Shown here: one piece after another, positions 36,790 to 46,332 of the stretch | Layout of the letters: each line of letters starts with the position of its first letter | How positions within the stretch are numbered: the stretch's first letter is position 1 | Source of the DNA: Tetragenococcus halophilus subsp. halophilus DSM 20339 | GTDB taxonomy: Bacteria > Bacillota > Bacilli > Lactobacillales > Enterococcaceae | DNA length: 64,000 bases | Reading direction: 5' to 3' | NCBI RefSeq assembly: GCF_003841405.1 | Contig: NZ_PXYA01000002.1 | Location: forward strand, 434,001-498,000 | The notes under the pieces: model-generated | Database searches by the model: none | What the model saw: the letters and a program-made list of their open reading frames with translations, nothing else | What the model was told of the DNA's origin: nothing | Program-made: the position numbers and the translations under genes

Positions 36790-37035
36790 AAAATAAAAAA
36801 ATCCCATAGAAAGCTATAAGCTTTCTATAGGACGCAATAAGCGTGGTACCACCTATTTTTACTGAAAAAAATCAGCCTCAAACGTTTTAACGGCCGTCGC
36901 CCTATGTGCTTTTAAACTACACGAAAAGGCAAGTTCAAAAGTATTCTTGCACATTTACACCAACCATGTACTCTCTAAAAAGAAAAACTTTTTACTACTC
37001 CACAGTAGTTTTGTTTCATATGTTCATAGACTGTA
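36790..37035 (-). promoter_or_regulatory. T-box leader of leuS
   Basis: On the minus strand the T-box core AGGTGGTACCACGC (about 36841-36855) is followed by a terminator stem (ATAGAAAGC/GCTTTCTAT, 36806-36829) and a T-run. Upstream lies the AGAGAGUA-like Stem I start near 36975. A GAA-CTT-G context near 36930 could present a CTT (Leu) specifier. Uncharged tRNA-Leu would favour the antiterminator and read-through into leuS. Confidence 0.88.
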
Positions 37036-37077
37036 TACATAGTATCAAAAAAGTGGCATAAATTCAATTATAATCGT

Positions 37078-37123
37078 TAAATGGAAATAAAACACGTCAA
37101 ATGACGTGTTTTATTTCCATTTA
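37078..37123. terminator. Large perfect palindrome terminator behind the LysM glucosaminidase gene
   Basis: Two 22-base perfect arms (outer ends TAAATGGAAATA, inner ends CACGTCA / TGACGTG) around two bases, ending in AT-rich outer arms that provide a modest T-stretch. It lies 15 bases beyond the stop of the hydrolase gene and before the leuS leader. Confidence 0.75.
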
Positions 37124-37138
37124 CTTTTAAAGAATAGT

Positions 37139-39436
37139 TTAGTTTACTTTTAAATTTTGACCGATAAAAATCGTATCTGAATTTAAATTATTAATAGACT
37201 TCAAACGACTCACTGAAATATCATATTCTTGCGAAATCATCCATAAACTATCTCCACTCTTAACTTTATGTTGAGTATTTGATGATCCACTGTTGTTAGA
37301 TGAATTAAATGTAGAAGAACCATTGCTCACAGTAAGTTTCTGGCCAGGATAAACAAAATCGTTTTGAACATTATTCCAGTCACGCAATTGATTCATTGTA
37401 ATGCCATTTTGATCAGCGATTAGCCAAACAGAGTCTCCAGCTTTTACTGTATAGCTTCCACCTGAAGAATTATTAGAATTACTTGAACTGTTACTATTTG
37501 AATTATTAGAGTTACTACCCTTTGATACAGTTAATTTTTGTCCAGGGTAAACAAAATCGTTTTGAATATTATTCCAGTCACGCAATTGATTCATTGTAAT
37601 GCCATTTTGATCAGCGATTAGCCAAACAGAGTCTCCAGCTTTTACTGTATAGCTTCCACCTGAAGAATTATTAGAATTACTTGAGCTATTACTATTTGAA
37701 TTATTTGAACTACTACCATTTGATACGGTTAACTCTTGGCCAGGGTAAACAAAATCGTTTTGAATATTATTCCAGTCACGCAATTGATTCATTGTAATGC
37801 CATTTTGATCAGCGATTAGCCAAACAGAGTCTCCAGCTTTTACTGTATAGCTTCCACCTGAAGAATTATTAGAATTACTTGAGCTATTACTATTTGAATT
37901 ATTTGAACTACTACCATTTGATACGGTTAACTCTTGGCCAGGATAAACAAAATCGTTTTGAATATTATTCCAGTCACGCAATTGATTCATTGTAATGCCA
38001 TTTTGATCAGCGATCAACCAGACAGAATCCCCGGCTTTTACTGTATAAGTACTTGAACCATTATTTGATGAATTACTATTATTATCAGAATTTCCGGTAC
38101 CATTTGAGTTATTTGAATCATCTGAACTGCCATCTTTTGATACAGTTAATTCTTGACCAGGATAAACAAAATCATTTTGGATATTATTCCAGTCACGCAA
38201 TTGATTCATCGTAATCCCGTTTTGATCAGCGATCAACCAGACAGAGTCTCCGGCTTGCACTGTATAAGTACTCGAGTTACTATTCGATGAATTATCATCG
38301 TTAGCAGAGTTATTATCTTCACCAGTATTTTCGTCGGTGTTTTCGTTACCGCCCGTACCAGTATCAATCATTCCACCATCGTTTCCTGAATCAAAACGAG
38401 TTAAATCATAACTTTCAATGATGCCATTTAATACGGTATTGTAGTCCGGTGCAGTTGCATAAAGACCTGTTAAAGCAGCTGTAGCATCCTTGTATGAATT
38501 TGTATTACTTTTCCAAGCGCCGCTGTACAAACTTGTACTTAATAAAGCAGCGTTATCTTGAAACGATGCAGTATATGAAGGATATTTACGAAAGGCCGCG
38601 TCAACTGTAACATATCTACCATTAATATACTCTTGGGTAGGCATCGTTACAGACTGTCCGTTATAACTTCCTTTAATCCCAAATAAGTTATGATTAGGAG
38701 CTTGTGATAAAGCACTTGAACCCCAACCACTTTCTACGACAGCTTGTGCTATCATTACTGACGCGTACAAATTATTACTTTCGGCAACAGGCGCTGCATG
38801 TGCCGCAAACTCTTCAATAAATGCAGAAGGTTCCGGCGAAAGTTGTGCAGAAAAAGTAGACGCCTCTGCTGGTCCTTGATCTCCTGGATGTTGCCCAGCA
38901 ATTTCTTGTAATTGTTCTGCCTCTTCTTCCGGAGTTTCTGGAAGATCTTCTTCTGCTTCAGCATCTTGTTCTTCATCTTCTGATGTTTGTTCTTCTTGTT
39001 GAAGATCCTCTTCTGGTTCTTCTCCTTCTTCTTGTGGCTGAACTTGATCTTGCGAATTTTCTCTTTCTGTTGAAAATTGCTGAGCTTGGTCATAGGCTAC
39101 TTCATTATCAGCTGGTTCTTCTGCTTGTTCGACATCCCCAGCTTCTACACTGTTATCTTGCGTTACATTATTTTCAGCTTCAGCACTTGGTTCTTCAACC
39201 GTTTGATCATCTGTTTGACTTTGAAAGTCTTGTGCCCCATCTTCTGATTCATAAGATGCTACTACGCTACTATCTGCTTCCTCAGCAAAGACGTTATCTA
39301 GCGGTAATAAAGGTGTAACCATTGAAACAGCTGTAACAGTTGTTCCAACAACTGCCGCACCCTTTTTAAAATTCCCATATAAACTCATGCGCTCCTGAAA
39401 TTTTCGGCGCTCTTTTCGTGTCAAAGACGATCTCAT
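37139..39436 (-). CDS. Secreted N-acetylglucosaminidase (GH73) with six LysM domains
   Basis: 765 residues. A basic N-terminus and hydrophobic core (VVGTTVTAVSMVTPLLPL) form the signal peptide, probably cleaved near FAEE. Residues 55-190 are very acidic, Gln/Glu-rich and low complexity. Residues about 205-350 are the glucosaminidase domain (SVMIAQAVVESGWGSSALS with the catalytic Glu, NLFGIKGSYNG, YATAPDYN). The C-terminal half carries six LysM peptidoglycan-binding domains: five nearly identical (GDSVWLIADQNGITMNQL) joined by Ser/Asn/Gly linkers, and a divergent last one (GDSLWMISQEYDISVSRL). This is the layout of enterococcal AtlA-type autolysins used for daughter-cell separation; it acts at the cell surface. 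It stands alone between the PAP2 gene and leuS. Confidence 0.92.
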   Translation of the reverse strand: MRSSLTRKERRKFQERMSLYGNFKKGAAVVGTTVTAVSMVTPLLPLDNVFAEEADSSVVASYESEDGAQDFQSQTDDQTVEEPSAEAENNVTQDNSVEAGDVEQAEEPADNEVAYDQAQQFSTERENSQDQVQPQEEGEEPEEDLQQEEQTSEDEEQDAEAEEDLPETPEEEAEQLQEIAGQHPGDQGPAEASTFSAQLSPEPSAFIEEFAAHAAPVAESNNLYASVMIAQAVVESGWGSSALSQAPNHNLFGIKGSYNGQSVTMPTQEYINGRYVTVDAAFRKYPSYTASFQDNAALLSTSLYSGAWKSNTNSYKDATAALTGLYATAPDYNTVLNGIIESYDLTRFDSGNDGGMIDTGTGGNENTDENTGEDNNSANDDNSSNSNSSTYTVQAGDSVWLIADQNGITMNQLRDWNNIQNDFVYPGQELTVSKDGSSDDSNNSNGTGNSDNNSNSSNNGSSTYTVKAGDSVWLIADQNGITMNQLRDWNNIQNDFVYPGQELTVSNGSSSNNSNSNSSSNSNNSSGGSYTVKAGDSVWLIADQNGITMNQLRDWNNIQNDFVYPGQELTVSNGSSSNNSNSNSSSNSNNSSGGSYTVKAGDSVWLIADQNGITMNQLRDWNNIQNDFVYPGQKLTVSKGSNSNNSNSNSSSNSNNSSGGSYTVKAGDSVWLIADQNGITMNQLRDWNNVQNDFVYPGQKLTVSNGSSTFNSSNNSGSSNTQHKVKSGDSLWMISQEYDISVSRLKSINNLNSDTIFIGQNLKVN
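37300..38290 (-). repeat. Tandem LysM-linker repeats of about 198 bp
   Basis: The recurring string around CCAGG(G/A)TAAACAAAATC appears near 37339, 37536, 37733, 37931 and 38151: three steps of 197-198 bases and one of 220. Whole units of 66 codons are almost identical at DNA level, so unequal crossing-over can change repeat number in frame. Confidence 0.88.
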
Positions 39437-39634
39437 TTACTCTCCTCCAAACTTTTACATTTATAACAATTATACATGTAATATTTTTCATAGGCAAAAC
39501 AAAAAACGAATGTAATATTTTTTTAATCTAGTTGTAATATAAAAAATTTTCTAAGTTACTCCATTTAATTTTAGACTGTTTTTATAGTTATGCTATACTG
39601 TTTTTGTTAAAAAAATAAGGAGCTTTTAGTTTAT

Positions 39635-40285
39635 ATGCACAAAAAATTATATATGCAGTTTGCCGCTAGCTGTACTTTCCTCATTTTTGCTTTTTTGAGT
39701 TATGTCGTAAAGTTTTATCCTGAATGGTTAGAACCCTTTGATGACACAATTACTACTGCTGTTCGTAGTCTTTCTCCAAATTGGGATGGTTTTTTCTTAT
39801 GGATTACCCAATTTGGTAATTCAGTTAGCATTGCCCTACTTTTTTTAGCGGTTTTTTTGGTTCTCATTCGTGGAAAAAAATATATCGATGCTCTTTGGTT
39901 AGCTAGTAACGTTGTTATCATCGCAATCATCGTCAATCCTTTATTAAAACTATTTTTCAGCCGCGAACGACCTTTATTAGAACATTTAGTCGTTGAAACT
40001 AGCTTTAGTTTTCCTAGTGGCCACGCAACTGCAAGCATGGTGTTTTATGGCTCCTTGCTTCTTTTGGTCCCATTATTTATTCAATCAAAAGTTTGGCGCC
40101 TTAGCTTACAAGGGCTACTGGCTATTTTTATTTTGCTCATCGGTATTAGCAGAATATATCTAGGTGTTCATTTTCCATCAGACATCTTAGGTGGCTATTG
40201 TGAAAGTTTGACCTGGCTATTATTTACTTATCCCATGTATCGCAAACAACGACTCATTCGTGTTTTGCAAAAGAAACAACTATAG
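39635..40285 (+). CDS. PAP2-family membrane phosphatase
   Basis: 216 residues with about five or six membrane helices. The three phosphatase motifs are complete: KLFFSRERPL, SFPSGHATAS and GISRIYLGVHFPSDILGG with its catalytic His. Members dephosphorylate undecaprenyl pyrophosphate or phosphatidylglycerophosphate on the outer face of the membrane; the window does not decide which. AAGGAG precedes the ATG and TATACT lies about 45 bases upstream. The methyltransferase gene begins 30 bases after its stop. Confidence 0.87.
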   Translation: MHKKLYMQFAASCTFLIFAFLSYVVKFYPEWLEPFDDTITTAVRSLSPNWDGFFLWITQFGNSVSIALLFLAVFLVLIRGKKYIDALWLASNVVIIAIIVNPLLKLFFSRERPLLEHLVVETSFSFPSGHATASMVFYGSLLLLVPLFIQSKVWRLSLQGLLAIFILLIGISRIYLGVHFPSDILGGYCESLTWLLFTYPMYRKQRLIRVLQKKQL

Positions 40286-40314
40286 CATGGATAGAATTGA
40301 AAAGAGAGATAATT

Positions 40315-40878
40315 ATGTTACAAAATGCACTACAATTTAGCCATACTTTATTAAAAGAAATTCTCACAGATTACGATCATGTTGTAGATGCTACTATGGG
40401 AAACGGGAATGACACCTTGTTTTTGGCTCAAACTGTTCAGCCTAACGGTAAAGTTTATGCATTTGATGTTCAAAAACAAGCTTTATTAAAAACACAACAA
40501 CGATTAGTAGATAACAAACTTATGGAACATACAGAATTAATTCAGGATGGACATGAACACATAGAAAATTATCTTACTGAAGATGAAGCTATAAAGGCAG
40601 CTATATTCAATCTTGGTTATTTGCCAAAAAGTGACAAAACGCTCACTACCCTGCCTGCTACTACTAGAAAAGCTTTAGATATCTTACTGAAACATTTATC
40701 TGATAAAGGACGAATTGTAATAGTTTCTTATTATGGACACGCTGGTGGAAAAGAAGAGCTAACTATGGTTGATCATTACTGTCAGAACTTACCTCAAGAT
40801 CAATATAACGTTTTGCGTTACCAATTTATTAACCAAAAAAATGACCCCCCTATATTATTTTGCATTGAAAAAAAATAA
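40315..40878 (+). CDS. mnmM: YtqB-family SAM-dependent methyltransferase (MnmM type)
   Basis: 187 residues from the ATG at 40315, after GAGAGA; the earlier TTG adds six residues without support. A class I methyltransferase fold starts with VVDATMGNGNDTLFLA (SAM-binding) and has FDVQKQAL, NLGYLPKSDK (NPPY-like site) and VSYYGHAGGKEE. B. subtilis YtqB (MnmM) methylates aminomethyl-2-thiouridine at the tRNA wobble position; assignment here is by family resemblance. It shares a transcript with the PAP2 gene and ends at a strong terminator. Confidence 0.82.
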   Translation: MLQNALQFSHTLLKEILTDYDHVVDATMGNGNDTLFLAQTVQPNGKVYAFDVQKQALLKTQQRLVDNKLMEHTELIQDGHEHIENYLTEDEAIKAAIFNLGYLPKSDKTLTTLPATTRKALDILLKHLSDKGRIVIVSYYGHAGGKEELTMVDHYCQNLPQDQYNVLRYQFINQKNDPPILFCIEKK

Positions 40879-40930
40879 ACACCCACAGATAGTTAAGAAT
40901 ATCAATGACTTAACTATCTGTGGGTGTTTT
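40877..40930. terminator. Bidirectional terminator between mnmM and the PTS operon
   Basis: AAACACCCACAGATAGTTAAG pairs perfectly with its complement around an 11-base loop and has A/T runs on both sides. It serves the plus-strand methyltransferase gene and the minus-strand PTS EIIA gene. Confidence 0.9.
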
Positions 40931-40940
40931 TAAGCGTTTC

Positions 40941-41411
40941 TTAAAAATTGTATTGTTTTAAAAGTGAAAGTAGCTCATTGGGATTTGTTTGCTTATATAA
41001 ATTTTGCAGCAATTCCGTATTTTGGATTAATTGCATTAAATTTTGTAACATCGCTAATTGTTCATGCGACTGGTTTAATCCTAAAATAAAAATAAAATCT
41101 GCTTGTACATCTTGTTTGGCGTCATCCATCCGCTGAAATAAAACAGAGTGATCAGGAATAATTAATGCAATGAATTCCTCTTTTACCCACTCAGGATCCG
41201 TATGTGGAATAGCGACACCAAATGCTCCTTGTTCAATTCCAGTAGGAAAAGTTTCTTCTCTTTCCAAAATTTTATCTGCAAAATCTTCTGTGACCCAATT
41301 TTTTTCTAAAACTAACTGATGCACCGCGTCAAAAATTTCTTTCTTATCCTGATACTGTACTCCTAACAAAATAGGGGAATACTCTAAATAATCCGTGACC
41401 CTTTTCTCCAT
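40941..41411 (-). CDS. PTS EIIA component, fructose/galactitol type
   Basis: 156 residues. The phosphorylated His is in FGVAIPHTDPEWV, the PTS EIIA-2 pattern, and the length and C-terminus are those of GatA-like single-domain proteins. It receives phosphate from HPr and passes it to EIIB. It is the last gene of the operon, starting five bases after the PRD regulator stop. Confidence 0.87.
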   Translation of the reverse strand: MEKRVTDYLEYSPILLGVQYQDKKEIFDAVHQLVLEKNWVTEDFADKILEREETFPTGIEQGAFGVAIPHTDPEWVKEEFIALIIPDHSVLFQRMDDAKQDVQADFIFILGLNQSHEQLAMLQNLMQLIQNTELLQNLYKQTNPNELLSLLKQYNF

Positions 41412-41416
41412 TTGAC

Positions 41417-43486
41417 TTACCCCCAGTAATTAATTCTATATAAGCGTAACAACCGCCACACCTGACTTTTATCATTGCATGCTAACAAATCAGATAAAAC
41501 CGTATCACGGCCTGCTAAATCCATGATTTCTAATAAAGCATCAACGTGTTTTTCTTTATTGTTTGAAGCTAAAAGCACAATAAAATGAATAGTTTCACCG
41601 GTTTTGGCAACAATTCCTTTTTTAAAAATTCCAAAGGACATAGCGACACCACGTGCCCCTTTTTCTGGTTCTGTATGTGGTAAAGCTAGTTGATTGCGAA
41701 AAACAATATAGGGTGGAATTTCTGACAGTTCTTGTTTTAAAGCAGTTAAATAACGTGGTTCAATCATTTTTTCTTCGATTAAAGGCTGACTGAGTCGTTC
41801 TAAAGCCTCATGCCACGATACTTCGTTTTCTTCTATAATTAAGCCATTTTTCGGCATCAGTTGATCAAAATGATTTGCCTCATTGTCAATTACAGCATTT
41901 TCTGAAGTATTGTCTTTTAAAAGTTTCAATATTTCAAAAAACAGTTTTTCTTTATCGTCTACCTCTGCTTGCTGAAGCACATTAGCAACAATTTTTTCAG
42001 CCAGTGATGTCTCATCTAAGCCGATCACTGTCTCATTCATTACTCTTTGCCGTAGCTGCATTTTTCCTTTATCCGTCAAAAAATCCTTTACCAAAAAATA
42101 CCTTCTGTCTATATCTAAAGGAACTGAAGAAAAAATCAGATCTACCTCAACATCTTGAGCGTAAAACTCTCGTAATGACATCGTAGAAACAAAATCTACC
42201 TCAGGAAAAACTCCCTTCAATGTTTGTTCCATAAGTAAGGAAACTGAAATACCATTTGTACAAACGATCACCGCAGTGGGATCTTTTTTGCGTAATAAAG
42301 AACTATTATTTTCTAATAAATGACTGCCAAAAAATAAGGCTAAGTAAAAAATTTCTGTATCTGAAATGCTTTTTTTTAAAAAATCTTCAAGCGGTCTGAT
42401 TGATTTTTTTACCAAGTAAAAAATAGAAGAAACTTCTCGACTTTGTTGTCTTGTGATATCAACTTCTGATAAGTGCATACTATATTTGATACGATAATAA
42501 GCAGGACGCATATGAAGCATAATCTGTTTAAGCAACTCATTTTTATCGTCGATGCTTACCTGAGCAACTTTTTCAAAACGATCAATCATATTTAAAACGG
42601 CTAATTGCATCGTTTCAAACTGCCCTTTGGATAAAACATCTACTTGAGTTAGCATCGTCGATAAAAAAAGTAAGGTAAAATAGATAATTTCATTAATCTC
42701 TTTCTTATATTTTGGGAAAAATACTTCTTTAACCACCTTATATTCTTTGGTTTCTTGTAGTTCAACATAGTCTAATTCAAAATCATAATTAATCTTTTTT
42801 CCTCTTATAATGCGTCGATCTAACAGCAGAGTCAACACTGGCAAAGTATTTACCTTATCGTCAGAATAGCGTAAGTTCAAGCGTTTTTCTAGTACGCTGA
42901 CTTTCTTTTTATATTCTGCTAATTGTGACTGCGTGATATCACCATATTGTTTCAAAAGTGCTTCATTATTGATAGATTGATTAATCGTATTCACTGTGTC
43001 AGTTAATAACTGACGACGATTCCATTCTTCCCCTTTGATACGATAACCTTTTGAACGCAGATATTCTAAGCATAATTGATAGTTGGCTAAATGTGGCTCC
43101 ACTTCTTTAAGGTCTCTAGCAACTGTATTTTTACTAACATTCAATTCGACAATAAAATGGTTCATCGATAAGGGTTCAGTTTTTGATAAAAGCATTAAGA
43201 TCAATAATTGAACGCGTTCTTCTGGTAATAAATACGTATCCTTGGTGATTTGCGAATTGTTTTGAACAAATTCTTCTGCTGTTTCTTTTGTTATAATAAA
43301 ATGACCATTAGTCGTTCGGGTAACTGGATCTAGATTTAATTCATCTAAATATTCATTAACTTTTTGTAGCGAATAACTTAATTGCGAACGAGTTAGATCA
43401 TGTCTTTTTTTCAAAGAAGTGCTAGTTTCGTCAGGGTTGTTTAAAATCTCGATAAATAGTTGATTGGTTCTTGCATCTAATTCCAT
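41417..43486 (-). CDS. PRD-containing transcriptional activator with EIIB and EIIA domains (MtlR/GatR-like)
   Basis: 689 residues. Two N-terminal helix-turn-helix regions (NPDETSTSLKKRHDLTRSQLSYSLQ and HFIVELNVSKNTVARDLKEV) are followed by two PRD modules (about residues 190-400, with His such as HLSEVD and LFFGSHLLEN). An EIIB-Gat-like domain follows (TAVIVCTNGISVSLLMEQTL, with a Cys) and a C-terminal EIIA-2 domain with the His in LALPHTEPEKG. Such regulators are switched on and off by phosphorylation from HPr and their own PTS. Being inside the operon, it most likely activates the EIIB/EIIC genes upstream. Confidence 0.9.
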   Translation of the reverse strand: MELDARTNQLFIEILNNPDETSTSLKKRHDLTRSQLSYSLQKVNEYLDELNLDPVTRTTNGHFIITKETAEEFVQNNSQITKDTYLLPEERVQLLILMLLSKTEPLSMNHFIVELNVSKNTVARDLKEVEPHLANYQLCLEYLRSKGYRIKGEEWNRRQLLTDTVNTINQSINNEALLKQYGDITQSQLAEYKKKVSVLEKRLNLRYSDDKVNTLPVLTLLLDRRIIRGKKINYDFELDYVELQETKEYKVVKEVFFPKYKKEINEIIYFTLLFLSTMLTQVDVLSKGQFETMQLAVLNMIDRFEKVAQVSIDDKNELLKQIMLHMRPAYYRIKYSMHLSEVDITRQQSREVSSIFYLVKKSIRPLEDFLKKSISDTEIFYLALFFGSHLLENNSSLLRKKDPTAVIVCTNGISVSLLMEQTLKGVFPEVDFVSTMSLREFYAQDVEVDLIFSSVPLDIDRRYFLVKDFLTDKGKMQLRQRVMNETVIGLDETSLAEKIVANVLQQAEVDDKEKLFFEILKLLKDNTSENAVIDNEANHFDQLMPKNGLIIEENEVSWHEALERLSQPLIEEKMIEPRYLTALKQELSEIPPYIVFRNQLALPHTEPEKGARGVAMSFGIFKKGIVAKTGETIHFIVLLASNNKEKHVDALLEIMDLAGRDTVLSDLLACNDKSQVWRLLRLYRINYWG

Positions 43487-43557
43487 TTGAATTCCCCTTC
43501 GAAATATATTCTCTATTTTATAAATAAATTAGAGTCAGAAGTTTTCTGACTCATTTT

Positions 43558-44643
43558 TTAGCTAAAACTTGTTCCTGATTGAATCATTACTTTAACCTCA
43601 TCTCCTGACATCACACTTTCAAAAGCTGTTCGCCATTCTTCTAAAGGAAACTTTTTTGTTACCATGGTAGAAACGTCAATGGCACCTTTAGCTAATAAAT
43701 GTAAGGCAATTGGCCAGTCATATGGATTTTGTGATCGGCTTCCAATATAATGAATCTCTCTTTGAATAATCGTTTCTACATCTAACTTTTCAAACTTATC
43801 TTTAAATAAACCGACTTGAACAAAGTCTCCGCCTTTTTTCATTAAAGGCAAAGCTTGATTAACGGCTACAGCTGAGCCTGAAGCGTCATAAACTTTAGTT
43901 ACACCAACATTATCTGTCAGCTGGTTGACGACTTTTGTTAAATCTTGCGTTTGGGTATCAACGATCGCGTCTGCGCCAAATTTTTGTGCTAATTCTAAGC
44001 GCTCGCTATCTTTTGAGATCCCAGTAACAATGACTGTTGCGCCAATCTCTTTCGCAATTTGAACTAAGAACAGACCAATAGGCCCCGGTCCCATAACTAG
44101 GATTGTATCATGAAGATCTAAGGGGCTTCTTTGATACATAGCATGGACGCAACATGACAAAGGTTCTGACATAGCTGCTCCTTCGTAACTTAAATTTTCT
44201 GGTAATTTATGCGCATATTTTTCTTTGGCGATAACATATTTTGCCAAAGATCCATTTTGCTGAGTACCAATGCCTTTACGATAAGGACAAAGATTATATT
44301 GTTCTTTTTTGCAGTAAGTACATTGTCCGCAAACATAAAAAGTTGTTTGACTCGTTACACGATCCATAGGTTTAAATTTCATAACGTTTTCTCCTACTTG
44401 AGCGACACGTCCTGAAAATTCATGTCCTAAAGCAACTGGGGTTACTGGATTTTTATACTCACCCTTAAATGTATGGATATCTGAACCGCAAATTCCTGTA
44501 TAAGCAACTTCAATCAAGATTTCATCTTCTTTAGGAACTGGAATTTCTAGTGCCTCAAGAGACATTTTGTCATATCCGGCCTCTTTTTTTGTTACAGCTT
44601 TCATTGTTTTTTTATTTTGTTGCGTGTTTTCTGCTGCTTGCAT
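43558..44643 (-). CDS. Zinc-dependent polyol/sugar-phosphate dehydrogenase (GatD/sorbitol-dehydrogenase family)
   Basis: 361 residues from the ATG at 44643, after AAAGGTCGG. It has an unusual Gln/Asn-rich leader (QAAENTQQNKKT) before the usual start MKAVTKKEAGYDKM. Catalytic zinc ligands are in GICGSDIHTF and GHEFSGRV; the structural zinc Cys cluster is in CGQCTYCKKEQYNLC; and the NAD site is VMGPGPIGLFLVQIA. In a galactitol-type PTS operon it would oxidise the imported polyol phosphate (for example galactitol 1-phosphate). The exact substrate is inferred from the operon. Confidence 0.86.
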   Translation of the reverse strand: MQAAENTQQNKKTMKAVTKKEAGYDKMSLEALEIPVPKEDEILIEVAYTGICGSDIHTFKGEYKNPVTPVALGHEFSGRVAQVGENVMKFKPMDRVTSQTTFYVCGQCTYCKKEQYNLCPYRKGIGTQQNGSLAKYVIAKEKYAHKLPENLSYEGAAMSEPLSCCVHAMYQRSPLDLHDTILVMGPGPIGLFLVQIAKEIGATVIVTGISKDSERLELAQKFGADAIVDTQTQDLTKVVNQLTDNVGVTKVYDASGSAVAVNQALPLMKKGGDFVQVGLFKDKFEKLDVETIIQREIHYIGSRSQNPYDWPIALHLLAKGAIDVSTMVTKKFPLEEWRTAFESVMSGDEVKVMIQSGTSFS

Positions 44644-44661
44644 ATTTTTCCGACCTTTCAA

Positions 44662-45930
44662 TTAAAATACACTATTGAATAATTCTGAGCCTTTTAAGAT
44701 AATCCAGTTTAGAATATTACCGCCAGTATCTAAGTTACTGATTTGAGCAGCTCCTTCTGGAAACTCTACGATACCTTCACCCATTTGCGTGATAACTGGG
44801 GCAAAATTGGTAGCCATATATAAACCAAATACCACGGCAACAGTACAAGCTAAGACTGAATGCACAATATTTCCGTTACGTCCAGGTACAATTAACGCCG
44901 CAAAAAATGGAATCGTTGCCAAATCTCCAAATGGTAAAACATGATTACCTGGTAAAATTACTGCTATAAATAAAGTAATCGGTACCATTAAAAGACCCGT
45001 CGATAAAGCTGCAGGCGAACCAGTTGCTAATGCGGCATCCATCCCAAGGAAAATTTCGCGATCTTTGTAACGGCTTTTTAACATTTTTTGTGCGCCTTCT
45101 TGAATAGGAATAAGTCCTTCCATCAAAATCTTTACCATACGCGGCATCAATAACATAATACCGCCCATTGTCATAGCTGTTTGTAGGATACCAGAAATAT
45201 CATAGCCTCCAAGAATAGCTAAAAATGCCCCGATAATAACGCCCATAATCATTGGTTCCCCAAAAATGCCAAATCGCCTTTGAATAGTTTCAGGTTTTAC
45301 ATTAATTTTATTTAGACCTGGTATTTTAGAAATGAGCCAAGCAGCTGGGATTCCAAATACAGCATAGCCGGCTGCCGAACCAGTAGCAAAACTAATACCT
45401 TCTAAACCATAGTATTCTTGTACTTTTGGTGCTGTCTTATCAGCAATAATCAAGCAAAAGATAGTATACAAAATACCGCCTAAAATCCCCATCATAATAC
45501 TTCCTGTAACAATATAGGCAGTTGCTGCCGCTGCAGACATATGCCAATAATTCCAAATATCTATATTTAAAGTTTTCGTCCATTTCAAACCAAGCATAGC
45601 TAAATTAACCACTAAGATAATAGGGATCATCAATCCTGCAATAGGTTGCGCCCACGTGATGGATGAAATTGCCGGCCAACCAGCGTCAATAATTGTTAAA
45701 TTTAACCCAAAGCGTTCCACCATAGCTTGGGCAACAGGACCAACGGTATTGGTTAGTAAATCTATCACTAAATTAATCCCGATCATACCAATTCCTACTG
45801 TAATACCAGAAGTTATTGCTTTAGTAACTTTCACCCGAAATATCAACCCTACAATGAAGATAATAATAGGCAACATAACACTCGGTCCCATATCTAAAAC
45901 CGCTTGTACAGCGTTCATTAAAGCTCCCAT
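44662..45930 (-). CDS. PTS galactitol-type EIIC permease
   Basis: 422 residues with about ten to twelve membrane helices. It resembles GatC-type permeases (SVMLPIIIFIVGLIFRVKVTKAITSGITVGIGMIG, PALSTGLLMVPITLFIAVILPGNHVLPFGDLA). It forms the membrane channel that imports and, with EIIA/EIIB, phosphorylates a polyol. AAAGGAG precedes the ATG; it begins 25 bases after the EIIB gene. Confidence 0.9.
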   Translation of the reverse strand: MGALMNAVQAVLDMGPSVMLPIIIFIVGLIFRVKVTKAITSGITVGIGMIGINLVIDLLTNTVGPVAQAMVERFGLNLTIIDAGWPAISSITWAQPIAGLMIPIILVVNLAMLGLKWTKTLNIDIWNYWHMSAAAATAYIVTGSIMMGILGGILYTIFCLIIADKTAPKVQEYYGLEGISFATGSAAGYAVFGIPAAWLISKIPGLNKINVKPETIQRRFGIFGEPMIMGVIIGAFLAILGGYDISGILQTAMTMGGIMLLMPRMVKILMEGLIPIQEGAQKMLKSRYKDREIFLGMDAALATGSPAALSTGLLMVPITLFIAVILPGNHVLPFGDLATIPFFAALIVPGRNGNIVHSVLACTVAVVFGLYMATNFAPVITQMGEGIVEFPEGAAQISNLDTGGNILNWIILKGSELFNSVF

Positions 45931-45955
45931 GATATTGTGCTCCTTTCAAGAAATG

Positions 45956-46246
45956 TCAGCTAATTTGTTTAGCTGTATCTATAATTTCCTTTTCAGTCTC
46001 TTCTGTACCCACGCCAGTTAAAAACGACATTGCTTTAATGGCAGGAATATCATATTCTTGTGGTAATACTGTGGTAGAAATCAGCATGTCGGCGCCGTCT
46101 TGTTTTCCAGCTGCCTGTGAGATCTTTATTTGATCTACATCGGCTTTTATCCCATTTTCTTTGAGCAATTCTTCTACCTTTTGTGTCACAACTGTTGATG
46201 TAGCTATCCCAGCCCCACAAGCGACTAAAACTCTAATCTTTCTCAT
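45956..46246 (-). CDS. PTS galactitol-type EIIB component
   Basis: 96 residues from the ATG at 46246, preceded by GGAGGG; a longer frame overlaps the ribosome site. The phosphorylated Cys is near residue 10 in VLVACGAGIATSTVV, the P-loop of GatB-like proteins. It is the first gene of the five-gene PTS operon and lies about 90 bases downstream of the promoter with the cre-like site. Confidence 0.88.
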   Translation of the reverse strand: MRKIRVLVACGAGIATSTVVTQKVEELLKENGIKADVDQIKISQAAGKQDGADMLISTTVLPQEYDIPAIKAMSFLTGVGTEETEKEIIDTAKQIS

Positions 46247-46332
46247 CCTATTTCCCTCCAAATTTTTTCATTTAAAAAATAACGAACAAAGAATAATCTT
46301 TATGTGCACACGTCATTTCCTTGACAATTTTC

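Noticed and set aside
37300..38290. Regularly spaced repeats that could suggest a CRISPR array
   Set aside because: Units are 198 bases, in frame, and encode LysM domains; there are no unique spacers and no cas genes.
38755..39318. Long open frames of about 110 codons on both strands inside the LysM glucosaminidase gene
   Set aside because: They arise from the low-complexity Gln/Glu-rich region of the real gene and consist of monotonous Lys or Leu runs without a ribosome site.
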